From Hymenobacter tibetensis (lineage in GTDB: Bacteria > Bacteroidota > Bacteroidia > Cytophagales > Hymenobacteraceae), in contig NZ_CP094669.1 of the NCBI RefSeq assembly GCF_022827545.1, positions 4,705,001 to 4,769,000 of the forward strand: a DNA stretch of 64,000 bases, read 5' to 3'. A program made the position numbers and the translations under genes. Positions 17,169 to 26,858 of this stretch are shown one piece after another; the stretch's first letter is position 1; each line of letters opens with the position of its first letter. The notes beneath the pieces are model-generated. The model ran no database searches and had not been told where the DNA came from. It worked only from the letters and a program-made list of their open reading frames with translations.

Positions 17169-18209
17169 CTACAGGCCGGACGTAGTATAGCCCAGCACAG
17201 CCGTTTCGCCTTCGTCTGATAGCACGAACGATTGGGTGCCAGGTGCCACTTCGTAGCGGAACACCACGTCGGTTTCAAAGGAAATAAAGTATCGGCACAA
17301 CAAGTCTAGTGCGCGCGCCTGCCACGTACCGGGAGCCAGATATACTTCCAGCTCGGCCGTTGACAAGGAAAGCAAGCTAACTTCCAGGGCCGGTAGGGTT
17401 TCCTGGTACGCGCCACTCAACACCAGGTCGCGGCCAAGCTCGCCCTGCCCCAATATGGCGCCGGATGCTCCATCGGCCAGCTCAATAGCCTCGGCGGGAA
17501 ACTGTAGCGGGGCCACGGTTTGTAAGTGCACGGGCACTTCCAATACGCTTTCAAAGACCTGCTGCGTACGAGGCAAATCACCAACAATGCGGTGCGCTAA
17601 AGGCAGCAAGTACAATAGTGTGGTTACCTGTTTGGGGGGCAGTTGGCCGGCTAGTTCCCAAAAACGGGCCAGCACTTCGTTGTACCACTCTGCCGACAGG
17701 TTGGTCATGTACCGCCGCTCCTCTTGCTCTAGCAGCACCCGGAAGCGGTAGAGCTCTTGCTCGAAAGGCAGAAAGAAGCGCCGAGAAGCCTTTTCGCGGC
17801 GGCGCTGAGCCTGAATATCTTCAATCATGGCCCGCACTCCTTGCTGGGGTGTGGGGTCGCCGGGATGATGGAAAAGCTGCTGAGGCAAGGCATCATACAG
17901 GCCCTCGCGGTGCACCTCAATGGCAGTTTTCAAGGTTCGCCACTGTTCGGTTTCCTCTTCCTTTACGTCGCCGATGTCGCGGCGGTAACGACGAGCAAAC
18001 AAACTAACGGGCCGAACAATGAAATCGTCGAATTGGTAGCCATAGGCCAATAAATCGGCTAGCACTACCTCCAGGCGCAAGTCCAGGGATTGGCGCCGCA
18101 GCTTGTCGAGCAACAACCGGGGGCCATTGGCGGCGAGGTACTTAACGGGGGCCGCCGGAGTAGCTGGCACTGTCCCGAATAAGCGTCCATATGCGCTTGG
18201 GTTTGGCAT
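17169..18209 (-). CDS. tssG: T6SS subtype iii baseplate subunit TssG
   Basis: A 346-residue protein from the ATG at 18209. Features I associate with Bacteroidota TssG are the N-terminal LRLEVVLADLLAYGY, the segment VRPVSLFARRYRRDIGD and EGLYDALPQQLFHHPGD. A charged helix (RRREKASRRFFLPFEQELYRFR) and a beta-rich C-terminal third follow. TssG forms the wedge of the baseplate with TssF and TssE. It is transcribed away from tssN, with 191 bases between the two starts, while tssK, tssO, tssE and tssF lie on the other strand. The assignment rests on motif recall and context rather than on any alignment. Confidence 0.7.
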   Translation of the reverse strand: MPNPSAYGRLFGTVPATPAAPVKYLAANGPRLLLDKLRRQSLDLRLEVVLADLLAYGYQFDDFIVRPVSLFARRYRRDIGDVKEEETEQWRTLKTAIEVHREGLYDALPQQLFHHPGDPTPQQGVRAMIEDIQAQRRREKASRRFFLPFEQELYRFRVLLEQEERRYMTNLSAEWYNEVLARFWELAGQLPPKQVTTLLYLLPLAHRIVGDLPRTQQVFESVLEVPVHLQTVAPLQFPAEAIELADGASGAILGQGELGRDLVLSGAYQETLPALEVSLLSLSTAELEVYLAPGTWQARALDLLCRYFISFETDVVFRYEVAPGTQSFVLSDEGETAVLGYTTSGL

Positions 18210-18400
18210 ACTATCTTTTTTCTGACAACTTACAATCAAATGACGGAATGTTTAAAATCAACGCCAACAACCCGTCGGTCCTAAAGTAGGTAAAGCAAAG
18301 CGTTCTGCGCTTTACTTCTTGTATGGCTTCAACTAGGATGCTACCCTGTGTCTTTGTTTTTTTCATTAATATAGAAAGACTGATTAAGCTAGCTTCAACT

Positions 18401-19240
18401 ATGCTGACTCCTAATCCGGAATCGCACGCGCGCAGCGCAGTAAGCAATATATTCTCGAACGCCCGCTCTAGCCTGCAACAGAGTCCGACGTTTGTAAGCG
18501 TGTTTCTGTATTTGCTTAGCAGCCTCTTGCTGTTCGGCTTGCTGGGCGTGGGGGCCGTTTACAGCCCGCTGGCATACAAGCTCACCTTTCTGCTTATGCA
18601 AGTGGCTGCGCTGCTCTTGGGCTGCCTGCACCTCTACACGCAACAGCGGTGGCTGGCCTGGTTCAACCCCGACGATTGGATGCACGGCACCGTGATGACG
18701 GTGCTGAGTTGGATGGCCGGTGCCCTGGGCGTGTCGTTGCTGGTATGGCTGCCGGCGCTGGAAGGGCGTACGGCGCCTTCGGCCTTCATCATGGCTACGT
18801 TGCCGGTTGTTATTCCGTACTTTTTTTATGAGGCTTACCGCGCGTGGCGTCAAATTCCGCACAAGCAATACCAGCTCTGGTATTATCAGCCCAACTCGCC
18901 CGGCCCCGACCTGGCCCGCATGGACCTCAGCAATTTCATGGTGGTGCACTTCTGGATGTCGCGCCGCTTCGGCGAGTCGCTCTACCACGACTTCTCCACG
19001 AAGGCGCCGCACGAAATGCTTTTCAGCGACCTGTTTCAGATTTTCCTCACCGACTACAATGTGTTGAAACCCGAGCAGGCGCTCCAGTACCTCGACGAGC
19101 AGGGCCAGCCCTATGGCTGGATATTCTACGCCAAGCAGCGCTGGTGGAAACCTCGCCGCTACATCAATCCGGACTATAGTTTCCGCAACAACTTTATCAA
19201 GCAAGGTGACATCATTGTTGCCCGTCGGATGGTTCGTTAG
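18401..19240 (+). CDS. tssN: T6SS subtype iii membrane protein TssN
   Basis: A 279-residue protein from the ATG at 18401; the frame stays open to 18323, so a 305-residue form is possible. Four hydrophobic segments occupy about the first 150 residues (VFLYLLSSLLLFGLLGVGAV; LTFLLMQVAALLLGCLHLY; VMTVLSWMAGALGVSLLVWL; FIMATLPVVIPYFFY). A soluble C-terminal domain follows with YQLWYYQPNSPGPDLARMD and a WWKPRRYINPDYSFRNNF motif. TssN is one of the proteins that replace the TssJLM membrane complex in the Bacteroidota T6SS. It starts the plus-strand block tssN-K-O-E-F. Confidence 0.8.
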   Translation: MLTPNPESHARSAVSNIFSNARSSLQQSPTFVSVFLYLLSSLLLFGLLGVGAVYSPLAYKLTFLLMQVAALLLGCLHLYTQQRWLAWFNPDDWMHGTVMTVLSWMAGALGVSLLVWLPALEGRTAPSAFIMATLPVVIPYFFYEAYRAWRQIPHKQYQLWYYQPNSPGPDLARMDLSNFMVVHFWMSRRFGESLYHDFSTKAPHEMLFSDLFQIFLTDYNVLKPEQALQYLDEQGQPYGWIFYAKQRWWKPRRYINPDYSFRNNFIKQGDIIVARRMVR

Positions 19241-19321
19241 CCCCTAGTGTCGCGTTGCTGCGAGGCACTTGCTAATTTGCCAAGCCAAATAGTCTTTCTC
19301 GCTTTTCTTCTATCTGTTTAT

Positions 19322-20500
19322 ATGCTACCCGAAATCAAGCATTATCCTGTGAATTGGGTTGATGGGATGAAAATCTCCCGTCGGCATTTCACCGAGCTTG
19401 AACAATTCACCACCGAACATCTGCGTGATGCCACCGCGGTTGGCCTCAGTGGCCACCGCTACGGGCTGTTGCCCACCGACCCGCACGGCCTTTCCTCGTT
19501 TGAGTTGCAGCTGAGCGTCGACCAGCAGCAGGGCGTGCAGGCTCGGCTCAGCTATTGCCGGGCTATTACGGCGGGCGGTGCCCGCATCGAAATAACGGGT
19601 GGCAGCACGCCGCTTACTTTGCGCACCAGCCTGGCGCAGCTTCTAAAAGAGTTTAATTTACCGGCAGCTACCGAGCAACTGCGCTTCAGTGTGGTCGTAT
19701 CCGTGAATCCGTACGTGCGGGTGCCCATGGGCCAGCCGGCCCCTGAGGAAGTGCCACCCCGCCACCCTTACACGCTCCCGGAGTACAAGCTGAGCGTAGT
19801 ACCTACCCAGCAAGTAAATACCACTGCCGTCAGCTCGTTCCATTTGGTGGTAGGCGAATTGCTATATGCCGATGGCGCTTTGCGGCCCGTGGCGCAGTTT
19901 ATTCCGCCTAGCACGTCGCTTACCAGCCACCCGGCGCTGCTGAAGTGGCTGCACCAGGTGGAGCATATACTGCAGGAAATCGAGACGGACGCCTTCAAAA
20001 TCATTCATAAGGTGAAGCTGCGGCCCGACAAGAAAAGCCACCTGAGCGAGCAAGTGCAGTTTCTGGCGGAGCGCACTGTGTTTGCCTTGGCGCAGCACAT
20101 TACTAGCCTGCACCTAAGCGCCGCCGAGCAGCCGCCCATCCACTTACTCGATACGCTGCTGCGCGTAGCCAAGCAAGTGAAAACCGCCCTCGATTGCCTC
20201 ACCGAAGCCGAGCGGGAAGAGTTGTTAAAGTATTTCGAGCAATGGTCGGAAACGCTGCCCGCCACGCTGCTCAACGCCCTGAGCGGGGCCGTGACTATGC
20301 GCTACGACCATCACCGAGTACACGAGCATTTAGAGCAGCAGTATGCGCTATGGCAGTTGGTGGCCAATGTGTTTCGTCAGCTAACCCAGCTCGAGTACAT
20401 CGGCAAAAACAAGGAAGGCTGGAAAACCTTCATCAATGAGAATCCGGTGGAGCCAGCAGCTGCCCCAGAAAAGCCCGTTACGCGGTGGAATCCATTTTAA
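19322..20500 (+). CDS. tssK: T6SS baseplate subunit TssK
   Basis: A 392-residue protein from the ATG at 19322. The N-terminus (HYPVNWVDGMKISRRHFTEL) carries the family's W-x-D-G-M-K-I-S-x-x-H-F signature. The frame is open for 25 codons before it, but that part looks like a hydrophobic non-coding extension. A beta-rich shell domain (to about 230) is followed by a helical bundle and a C-terminal part with ALWQLVANVFRQLTQLEY. TssK links the baseplate to the membrane complex. It lies 33 bases before tssO. Confidence 0.85.
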   Translation: MLPEIKHYPVNWVDGMKISRRHFTELEQFTTEHLRDATAVGLSGHRYGLLPTDPHGLSSFELQLSVDQQQGVQARLSYCRAITAGGARIEITGGSTPLTLRTSLAQLLKEFNLPAATEQLRFSVVVSVNPYVRVPMGQPAPEEVPPRHPYTLPEYKLSVVPTQQVNTTAVSSFHLVVGELLYADGALRPVAQFIPPSTSLTSHPALLKWLHQVEHILQEIETDAFKIIHKVKLRPDKKSHLSEQVQFLAERTVFALAQHITSLHLSAAEQPPIHLLDTLLRVAKQVKTALDCLTEAEREELLKYFEQWSETLPATLLNALSGAVTMRYDHHRVHEHLEQQYALWQLVANVFRQLTQLEYIGKNKEGWKTFINENPVEPAAAPEKPVTRWNPF

Positions 20501-20533
20501 GTTCGTTTTTCGCTCGTTACCTCTCCCGCCTGC

Positions 20534-21442
20534 ATGAAGCCCCTCAACCACGTTGAACGCACCACGCGCCTGTGGAAATTTTCGCTCTTCTATCTTCTGG
20601 CGCTGGCGCTACCGCTGGTAGCCTCCTATTTCCTGTTCTCCGACGGTACTGCCACCGCTGAAAATCAGAAGCTGAAACTTGAACTGCAACGCACCCGCGA
20701 CGAGCAGCAAAAGCTGCTTGCCCAACTTGATACGCTCACGGGCCACCTGCAACGCATCGAGCTAACTGACCGCCAGCTACGCACCGAAAGCAACGACTTA
20801 GTTATCGGCGACCTGAAAAAGCGCACCCAGGACTACTTGAACGCCATTGCCGTAACGCTCAGCGAATTACGCCGCGACTCCACGCAAATGCAATTCGTCA
20901 CCAACAAGCGCCTTGCCCACAACGTGCTGCGCGACTTCGACCTGTTCCGCAGCAACCGCAGCACGGTGGACTTCCTGCGTGAGTCGCTCGACAGGCGGGG
21001 CATCGATGTATCGGGGCGAGAACAAATGGCCGCCGAGCTAGCCCAAACCAAGCAATTGCTGGCCACGTACCAAGCTGCTGCCGCCAACCGCCCAGCTCCG
21101 GTAGCTAGTGGCGGCGGGGGTGGCGGAGGAGGCGGTGGTGGTGGCAACAGTGCCACCAATGCCCGCAATGCCGACCTGCAGCGCCGCTTGCAGGAAAGCC
21201 TCAATGAAGTGGCCTTGCTCAACGACCAAGTGAGCTTCGAGAAAGCGGACTGCCTACGCTTGCGCGCTTCAGGCCTAGGCAAAGAGCAGCGCAAGGAAAT
21301 GCTAGAACAGTCGCGCAAGGGCTTTGTAGCCATTCTGCAAAACCCTAACTCGACTTCGGAGTCCATGAAAGGCAGCGTGGAAAAAATGATTGATTCCATC
21401 GACAAGGAGTTAGGCCGCAGACGAGGATTGTTCAACAACTAG
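20534..21442 (+). CDS. tssO: T6SS subtype iii protein TssO
   Basis: A 302-residue protein with a short cytoplasmic N-terminus (MKPLNHVERTTRLWKFSLFY) and one membrane helix (about 17-37). A periplasmic coiled coil (about 45-190, rich in Gln, Leu and Arg) contains GREQMAAELAQTKQLLATY. A run of 12 glycines (about 196-207) then precedes a last helical region. TssO is specific to the Bacteroidota T6SS and is thought to be part of the trans-envelope complex with TssN, TssP, TssQ and TssR. The polyglycine hinge may be a length-variable linker. Confidence 0.75.
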   Translation: MKPLNHVERTTRLWKFSLFYLLALALPLVASYFLFSDGTATAENQKLKLELQRTRDEQQKLLAQLDTLTGHLQRIELTDRQLRTESNDLVIGDLKKRTQDYLNAIAVTLSELRRDSTQMQFVTNKRLAHNVLRDFDLFRSNRSTVDFLRESLDRRGIDVSGREQMAAELAQTKQLLATYQAAAANRPAPVASGGGGGGGGGGGGNSATNARNADLQRRLQESLNEVALLNDQVSFEKADCLRLRASGLGKEQRKEMLEQSRKGFVAILQNPNSTSESMKGSVEKMIDSIDKELGRRRGLFNN

Positions 21443-21492
21443 TGCTAGCGGCGCTTCCTTCTCTTCAGTTGAAGTCAACAAATCAGTTTTCG

Positions 21493-21918
21493 ATGAGCCA
21501 GGAGTACTACCGTTTGCCGCTGAACTTCGAGGAGTTGCTTCAGCGTCGGCCGCTGGCCCGCTGCTCGGTGCAGGAGTCTATTGCGCAGCACTTGTATTTG
21601 ATGCTTACCACTCACTTCGGGGAGTCGCGCTTTGATCCGGGCTTTGGCTGCGTGGTATGGCAGCAGGATTTCGAGGTCATGACCACTATGCGCTGGAAAG
21701 ACAACGTGCAACGGTCAGTGGAGCTAAGCATTACGGAGCGAGAGCCTCGGCTAGAGCAGGTGAAAGTGGTAATCAGCATCGAGGACTTCGAAATGAAAGG
21801 CGTGAATCAGCGAATTCGTAAGCGGCTGGAAGTAACGGTCCGGGCCGTGCTGCACCGTACCAACGAGCCGTTTGCCTTTCGAGCCAGCCTATTTGTGGCG
21901 CCCCTCGCCGTGGTGTAA
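21493..21918 (+). CDS. tssE: T6SS baseplate subunit TssE (gp25-like)
   Basis: A 141-residue protein from the ATG at 21493 (MSQEYYRLPLNFEELLQ). The gp25/lysozyme-like wedge fold is indicated by SVQESIAQHLYLMLTTHFGE, FDPGFGCVVWQQDFE and a strand-rich end (EVTVRAVLHRTNEPFAFRAS). TssE sits in the baseplate with TssF and TssG. A frame upstream of this start is open back to 21442 but is not needed. It is followed, after 129 bases with no feature, by tssF. Confidence 0.85.
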   Translation: MSQEYYRLPLNFEELLQRRPLARCSVQESIAQHLYLMLTTHFGESRFDPGFGCVVWQQDFEVMTTMRWKDNVQRSVELSITEREPRLEQVKVVISIEDFEMKGVNQRIRKRLEVTVRAVLHRTNEPFAFRASLFVAPLAVV

Positions 21919-22047
21919 CCACAGCTCCGAGCCCAAAAAAGTAACAGAATAGGCTTTTGTCTGGGCTTACGGCCAGTCTTCAACTACTTATACTAGCCGA
22001 ACACGCCCTTCTCCCCTCTACCCTCTCATATACCCAGTTCTATACCT

Positions 22048-23889
22048 ATGCAGGCATCTGAAGATTTCACTAAAGCAGGCATTAAAAGCCGCCTCACCCA
22101 GAAGGCCGCCGAAATGTGGGGCTACAGTGAGGCCGATATGGATGGCTTCGACCCGCTGGTGCAAATGCTACTGGAAGCCTGCGCAGTGGAGCTAGAGAAG
22201 ATAGGCCAAGAAATCAACAATACGCAGTACCGACTAGTAGAGCGCTTAGCGGGCTTGCTCAACCCCGACGTAGTAGACGCGCCCCATCCAGCCCACGCCG
22301 TGGCGCAGGCCCAACCGCGCGAACCTATTCTGCACCTGCCTGCCGATGCACAGTTTGCTTTTCAGCGACCAGCAGCGGGCCGGGCAGCGGCGGGCCCGGC
22401 CATGTTCTTCTCACCTTTGCAAGCCACTCGCCTCACCGAAGGGGCCGTGCGCTACTTAGCCACCGACAGCCAGGTGTGGCGCGTGGAAACCGCCGCTCAG
22501 AAACGCCTGACGGCCGTTGCCAGCCAGACAGCCCCGGCGGAGCATCGTCGCCTTTGGATTGGCTTGGAACTGCACCCCGATATAGAGTCGCTGGCGGACC
22601 TAACCTTTTATTTCGATTGGCTGAACGAGCCCCGCCGCGAAGCCTATTTTTCCTTCCTGCCTGGGGAAACCTGGCGGTTAGGCGAGCTGGTGCTACCCGT
22701 TGCGCAAGGCCTAGATGCCAGCCTCCACGACGCAACGCCTTTACTCCACCAGGAATACGACTTCCTGCAACGGGTAGAGCAGCATGTGCGCAACTTCTAC
22801 GCGCCTGGGTTTGTGCGCTTGCTGGGGGCTCCAGATGCAGAGCTGCAATTCTACATGCGCGAAACGTTTCCGGCGACGTTAGCACCGCGCTTCTCAGCGG
22901 AAGTGATGCAAACTTTCACGCAGCCGCTGGTTTGGTTGGAGGTGCGCTTTTCTCATGCGCTGCCGCCTGAAGCGTTGAACACCATTGCCTGCGGCCTCAA
23001 CTGCTTTCCGGTGCTCAACCGGCGGCTCAACAAACAGCTATTTCGGCTCCAACCCGCGCTCAACATCTTCCCTTTGCAGTCGGAGGAGGCGTTTCTGGCA
23101 ATCCGAGAGGTGTACAGCTTGCGCAATGTGATATTCCGCTCCACTACGCTCAGCAGCTTGCAGGAAGGCGCAACCGATACGTACACTCTGCGCTACGGCG
23201 CCGGCCGCTTCGACGCCCGTTCGGGCAAAGAGGCCCTGCTGGAGTTGCTAGAGCTATTGCGCGACGAAAGCCGAGCTTTCACAGCCACTGGCACCGATTT
23301 CGTATCCAATACGCTACGCGAGCTAAACCAGAACCTAGCTCGCCTGGAAGAACGCCTCGCCCAAGCCAACTCGGAACTCGCCAGTGACCCGGCCCCCTAC
23401 GTGATGCTACGGCCGCACGATCCCAACGACAGCGTGTATCTGGAATACTGGTCGAGCGACGGAGAAGGGGGCAACCGACTCCCCACGGGTTCCAACCTGC
23501 AAGTTTACGATGGGCACTACCTTGATAGGGTGCAGTTGCTTACCACTACCACCGGCGGCCGAGAGCGGCCCCGGCCCGAAGAACGAGTACACGCGCTGCG
23601 CAAAAACCTGCTTAGCCGCAACCGCATCGTGACGGTGGAAGACATTCGGGCGGCGTGTTGGGCCGAGCTAGGCAACCAGCTTGGGCAAGTGCGTATCGAG
23701 AAAGGCTTTCGTAACGGCACCACCCCTACGGCGGGGTTTGTCCGCTGCATTCGGGTACAGCTCACGCCCGCGTTGGGCAGTCGGCTGTCTGCCCCCGAAT
23801 GGCAACGCACAGCCCAAGAGCTGCAAGTGCTATTAGCCAGCCAGTCCGCCATGAATCTGCCCTACGAGGTAAGCGTCGCAACAAACTAA
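22048..23889 (+). CDS. tssF: T6SS baseplate subunit TssF
   Basis: A 613-residue protein. The N-terminus (KAAEMWGYSEADMDGFDPLVQ) and a first helical domain (LLEACAVELEKIGQEINNT, RLVERLAGLLNPDVV) are the hallmark of Bacteroidota TssF. Long beta-rich domains follow up to the C-terminus, where NRIVTVEDIRAACWAELG resembles the closing domain of VgrG-contacting wedge proteins. It ends the plus-strand block, and a strong bidirectional terminator separates it from convergent tssH. Confidence 0.88.
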   Translation: MQASEDFTKAGIKSRLTQKAAEMWGYSEADMDGFDPLVQMLLEACAVELEKIGQEINNTQYRLVERLAGLLNPDVVDAPHPAHAVAQAQPREPILHLPADAQFAFQRPAAGRAAAGPAMFFSPLQATRLTEGAVRYLATDSQVWRVETAAQKRLTAVASQTAPAEHRRLWIGLELHPDIESLADLTFYFDWLNEPRREAYFSFLPGETWRLGELVLPVAQGLDASLHDATPLLHQEYDFLQRVEQHVRNFYAPGFVRLLGAPDAELQFYMRETFPATLAPRFSAEVMQTFTQPLVWLEVRFSHALPPEALNTIACGLNCFPVLNRRLNKQLFRLQPALNIFPLQSEEAFLAIREVYSLRNVIFRSTTLSSLQEGATDTYTLRYGAGRFDARSGKEALLELLELLRDESRAFTATGTDFVSNTLRELNQNLARLEERLAQANSELASDPAPYVMLRPHDPNDSVYLEYWSSDGEGGNRLPTGSNLQVYDGHYLDRVQLLTTTTGGRERPRPEERVHALRKNLLSRNRIVTVEDIRAACWAELGNQLGQVRIEKGFRNGTTPTAGFVRCIRVQLTPALGSRLSAPEWQRTAQELQVLLASQSAMNLPYEVSVATN

Positions 23890-23903
23890 ACTCAGGCACA
23901 ACA

Positions 23904-23946
23904 CAGCAAAAGGGGCTTTCCACTACCTGGAAAGCCCCTTTTGCTG
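23904..23946. terminator. Bidirectional terminator between tssF and tssH
   Basis: A perfect 19-bp stem (23904-23922 with 23928-23946) around a 5-base loop (CTACC). There is an A-run in the left arm and a T-run in the right, so it can stop transcription from both convergent genes. Confidence 0.92.
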
Positions 23947-23972
23947 TTCGTGGAACCCTGATGGGGAACCGC

Positions 23973-26531
23973 CTACGAGCCAGCCGACGCAATGGCCGCA
24001 GCAGGCGTTTCCTCTACTACGCTTTCCGGCGTTTCTTCGGAGGCCTGCACCTGCCAAGTCAGCTCTTCGGCCTCGGGGGCTTTATCCAAAGAAATAATGG
24101 TGCCTTTGCTGGCTTCCCCAGCAATAATCATCCGCGAAATAGGCCGCCGCAGTTGCTGCCGGATTACACCTTTGATGGGCCGAGCACCGTAGCGCGGGGT
24201 AAAGCCCGTCAGCGCCAGGTGTGTTCGGGCGGCATCGGAGAGGTCCAGCGTTATGCCTTGTCGACGCAGCTGCTCCTGTAACGGCCGCAAGTGGATGTCG
24301 AAAATCTGCACTACGTTTTCTTCGGAAATAGGCGCGAAAGGCACTATCTCGGTGAGGCGAGCCAGAAACTCGGGCCGAAAATGGCGGCTCATCGACTCCA
24401 TCAGCACGTTGGTTGCTGGAATCTGGCCGGCTCCGAAACTTTCAATGATTTGCTCGCTGCCGATGTTGGATGTGAACAGGATAACAGCATTCGAGAAGTC
24501 GCCTTCCCGCCCGAGGCGGTCATGTAGCCGGCCTTCATCGAGGATTTGCAGGAAGATGTCGAACACCGAGCTATGAGCCTTCTCGATTTCATCGAACAAC
24601 ACCACTGAATACGGCTTTTCCCGGATCTTATTGACGAGCATGCCGCCTTCTTCGTAGCCCACGTAGCCGGGAGGCGCGCCGTAGAGCAGCGCTGCCGAGT
24701 GCTCTTCCTTGAACTCCGACATATCGAAGCGAATCAGGAAAGACTCATCATTGAACAAGAAGTCGGCCAGGGACTTTGCCAGTTCGGTTTTGCCGGTACC
24801 AGTGGGGCCCAGCAAAAAAAAGGAGCCGATGGGCTGGCCGGCTTTGGTGAGGCCGGAGCGCGACTCCAGAATAGCTTCGCACAGCGCCTTCACGGCGTGG
24901 TTCTGCCCCACCACGCGCTGCTGCAGGGTTTGGTCCATGTTCAGCAGCTTGTCCCGCTCGTTGCTTTGGAGCTTGCCCAGCGGAATGCCCGTTTTGCCCG
25001 ACACGACGGCGGCAATATCGGCCCGCTCTACGCTCTCCTTTTTGGTGCCCGACAGGCCTACTACTGCCGCCAGCAGTTCCCGAATGTAATTTTCCAGCGC
25101 CTCAGCTGTTTCCAGCGTTTCGGGCTGCTGCTCTTGGTCGAGCTGGTTCAGCCAGAGGTGGCTGACTTGGTTTTGCACCTGGTACAGAAACCAGCGCAGT
25201 TCTTTTAGGTAGTCGGCATCAGGTAACTCAGGCTTGCGAGCTTCCAAGGCCCCGAAGTCCTGCTGTAGTTGCAACAGTTCGGCACCCGCGTGTTCGTCTA
25301 GCATTCGGATGGCGGCCATCGTACGGTCTACCAGGTCAATGGCGGAATCAGGCAGTTGCCGGTCTTTGAGGTAGCGTTTGGCTAGCCGTACCGCTTCGCC
25401 TACGGTCCCCTCTCCTACTTGCAGGCCGTGGTGCGCAGCATAGTACGGCAGCACGCTTTCCACCATCCGCTCCGCCACCACCACACTGGGCTCTTCCACT
25501 CGCAACACCTCGAAACGGCGGTTAAAGGCCTCGTCGGCTTCAATGTACTGGCGGTATTCGTCGTTGGTGGTAGCCCCAATAACGGTGATTTCGCCCCGGG
25601 CCAGCTCTGGTTTCAGCAGCTGCGCAATACCAGCCCCAGCCGAACCCTTGGGGTCGAGCAACACATGAATTTCGTCGATGAAAAGAATGGCGCGGTTGTA
25701 CTGCTTGATTTCGCTGAGCACGCTCTTGATGCGGTCCTCTACCTCGCCCTTGTAGGAGGCCCCCGCCACCAGTGTGCCGAGGTCCAGTTCGAACAGTACC
25801 ACCTGCTGCAAATGGCCCGGCACCTTTTTCAGCACAATCTGCTGTGCAAAGCCTTCCACCAACGCCGATTTGCCTACGCCCGGCTCGCCAACCAGCAACA
25901 CGTTGGGCTTGGTGCGCCGGCCCAGAATTTCCGCCATTTGCCGCGTTTCCCGGTCGCGCCCTACAATAGGATCCAGCTTGCCCGCTTCGGCCTGCATGGT
26001 CTTGTTGACGCAATACGTAGCCAGTGCGCCAGCCTTACCCGCCGCGGCCCGATCTGTAAGCGGGGTAGATTCCTGGCCGTCGGCCCCGACGGCTACGGGC
26101 TGCATCACGTCGGGCTCGGCAGCTTCCATTATCTCCCGTTGGGTGAGCGGCAACGACTTCAACTGCTCGGGCGTGTACGCCAAGCCCGGCCGCAGTACCG
26201 CTGCCAGGGCGCACAGCGGATCGGTTAGTTCTTTAGACAGTTGCAGCGCCACTAGGTCGGCCACTTCCAGCAACGCCTTCATATCCTTGTCGGCGGCGGG
26301 CATTTCGGGGGGGCGGGTAGCTTTCGGCAAGCTTTCCAGCCGCACCTCGGCCCATTCACGCAGATAGTGCACATCTTTGCCTAGTTCCACTGCCAACCAA
26401 GAGGCCAGCCCTATTTCGTTGTGCAGTAGCGCTGTGAGTAAGTGGGGCGCCGCGTAATACTCATGCCGGTACTCATGGGCCACTGCTTGCGCAATGTGCA
26501 AAACGCGTTTCAACTCGTCGGTGTAAGCCAT
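23973..26531 (-). CDS. tssH: T6SS sheath-disassembly ATPase TssH (ClpV)
   Basis: An 852-residue Clp/Hsp100 ATPase. A Clp-N-like domain covers about residues 1-150. AAA1 has Walker A GEPGVGKSA near 219 and Walker B AILFIDEIHVLL. A middle coiled region (about 395-510) is shorter than in ClpB. AAA2 has Walker A GPTGTGKTE near 575 and VVLFDEIEKAH. A Clp C-terminal domain ends in an acidic/Ala-rich tail. In this position it is the ClpV that recycles the contracted TssB/TssC sheath, rather than the general disaggregase ClpB. It is convergent with tssF and divergent from tssB. Confidence 0.85.
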   Translation of the reverse strand: MAYTDELKRVLHIAQAVAHEYRHEYYAAPHLLTALLHNEIGLASWLAVELGKDVHYLREWAEVRLESLPKATRPPEMPAADKDMKALLEVADLVALQLSKELTDPLCALAAVLRPGLAYTPEQLKSLPLTQREIMEAAEPDVMQPVAVGADGQESTPLTDRAAAGKAGALATYCVNKTMQAEAGKLDPIVGRDRETRQMAEILGRRTKPNVLLVGEPGVGKSALVEGFAQQIVLKKVPGHLQQVVLFELDLGTLVAGASYKGEVEDRIKSVLSEIKQYNRAILFIDEIHVLLDPKGSAGAGIAQLLKPELARGEITVIGATTNDEYRQYIEADEAFNRRFEVLRVEEPSVVVAERMVESVLPYYAAHHGLQVGEGTVGEAVRLAKRYLKDRQLPDSAIDLVDRTMAAIRMLDEHAGAELLQLQQDFGALEARKPELPDADYLKELRWFLYQVQNQVSHLWLNQLDQEQQPETLETAEALENYIRELLAAVVGLSGTKKESVERADIAAVVSGKTGIPLGKLQSNERDKLLNMDQTLQQRVVGQNHAVKALCEAILESRSGLTKAGQPIGSFFLLGPTGTGKTELAKSLADFLFNDESFLIRFDMSEFKEEHSAALLYGAPPGYVGYEEGGMLVNKIREKPYSVVLFDEIEKAHSSVFDIFLQILDEGRLHDRLGREGDFSNAVILFTSNIGSEQIIESFGAGQIPATNVLMESMSRHFRPEFLARLTEIVPFAPISEENVVQIFDIHLRPLQEQLRRQGITLDLSDAARTHLALTGFTPRYGARPIKGVIRQQLRRPISRMIIAGEASKGTIISLDKAPEAEELTWQVQASEETPESVVEETPAAAIASAGS

Positions 26532-26858
26532 AGAAAGGGAAATAGAAAAACGGAATTCGATAGGCCAATAGCACGTGCTCAGGACGCTCCTTTCGCACTC
26601 AACCGCTTAGGGGCTCCTAGTGGCAGGAACTACCCGTGGGTAAGATAGGCCAATATCAAAAGCGACGCTATATTGGGCTCTAGCACAGCTATAACTCGCT
26701 TCTGTAAGTGCCTGTAATATGCTAAGTTGCTTATATTAAGTAATGAATAACTTCTGATTTATCTTAGTTGGTTTCAAAATTTGACGTACCTTACTACTCC
26801 GTGACCCGTATATAGGCACAGATTAATTTTTAGGTCTTTAAGCTTAGGCGTTCTTCTT
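26532..26858. other. Divergent intergenic region between tssH and tssB
   Basis: 327 bases, AT-rich towards tssB. No ORF or strong hairpin. It must hold the promoters of tssH and of the tssB-tssC-tssD block, but no clear -33/-7 pair was recognised. Confidence 0.4.

Noticed and set aside
18395..19204. Minus-strand frame of 269 codons opposite tssN
   Set aside because: Charged low-complexity translation opposite a gene with clear membrane helices and family motifs.
25419..26228. Plus-strand frame of 269 codons opposite tssH
   Set aside because: Shadow of the conserved ClpV gene; no domain or start context supports it.
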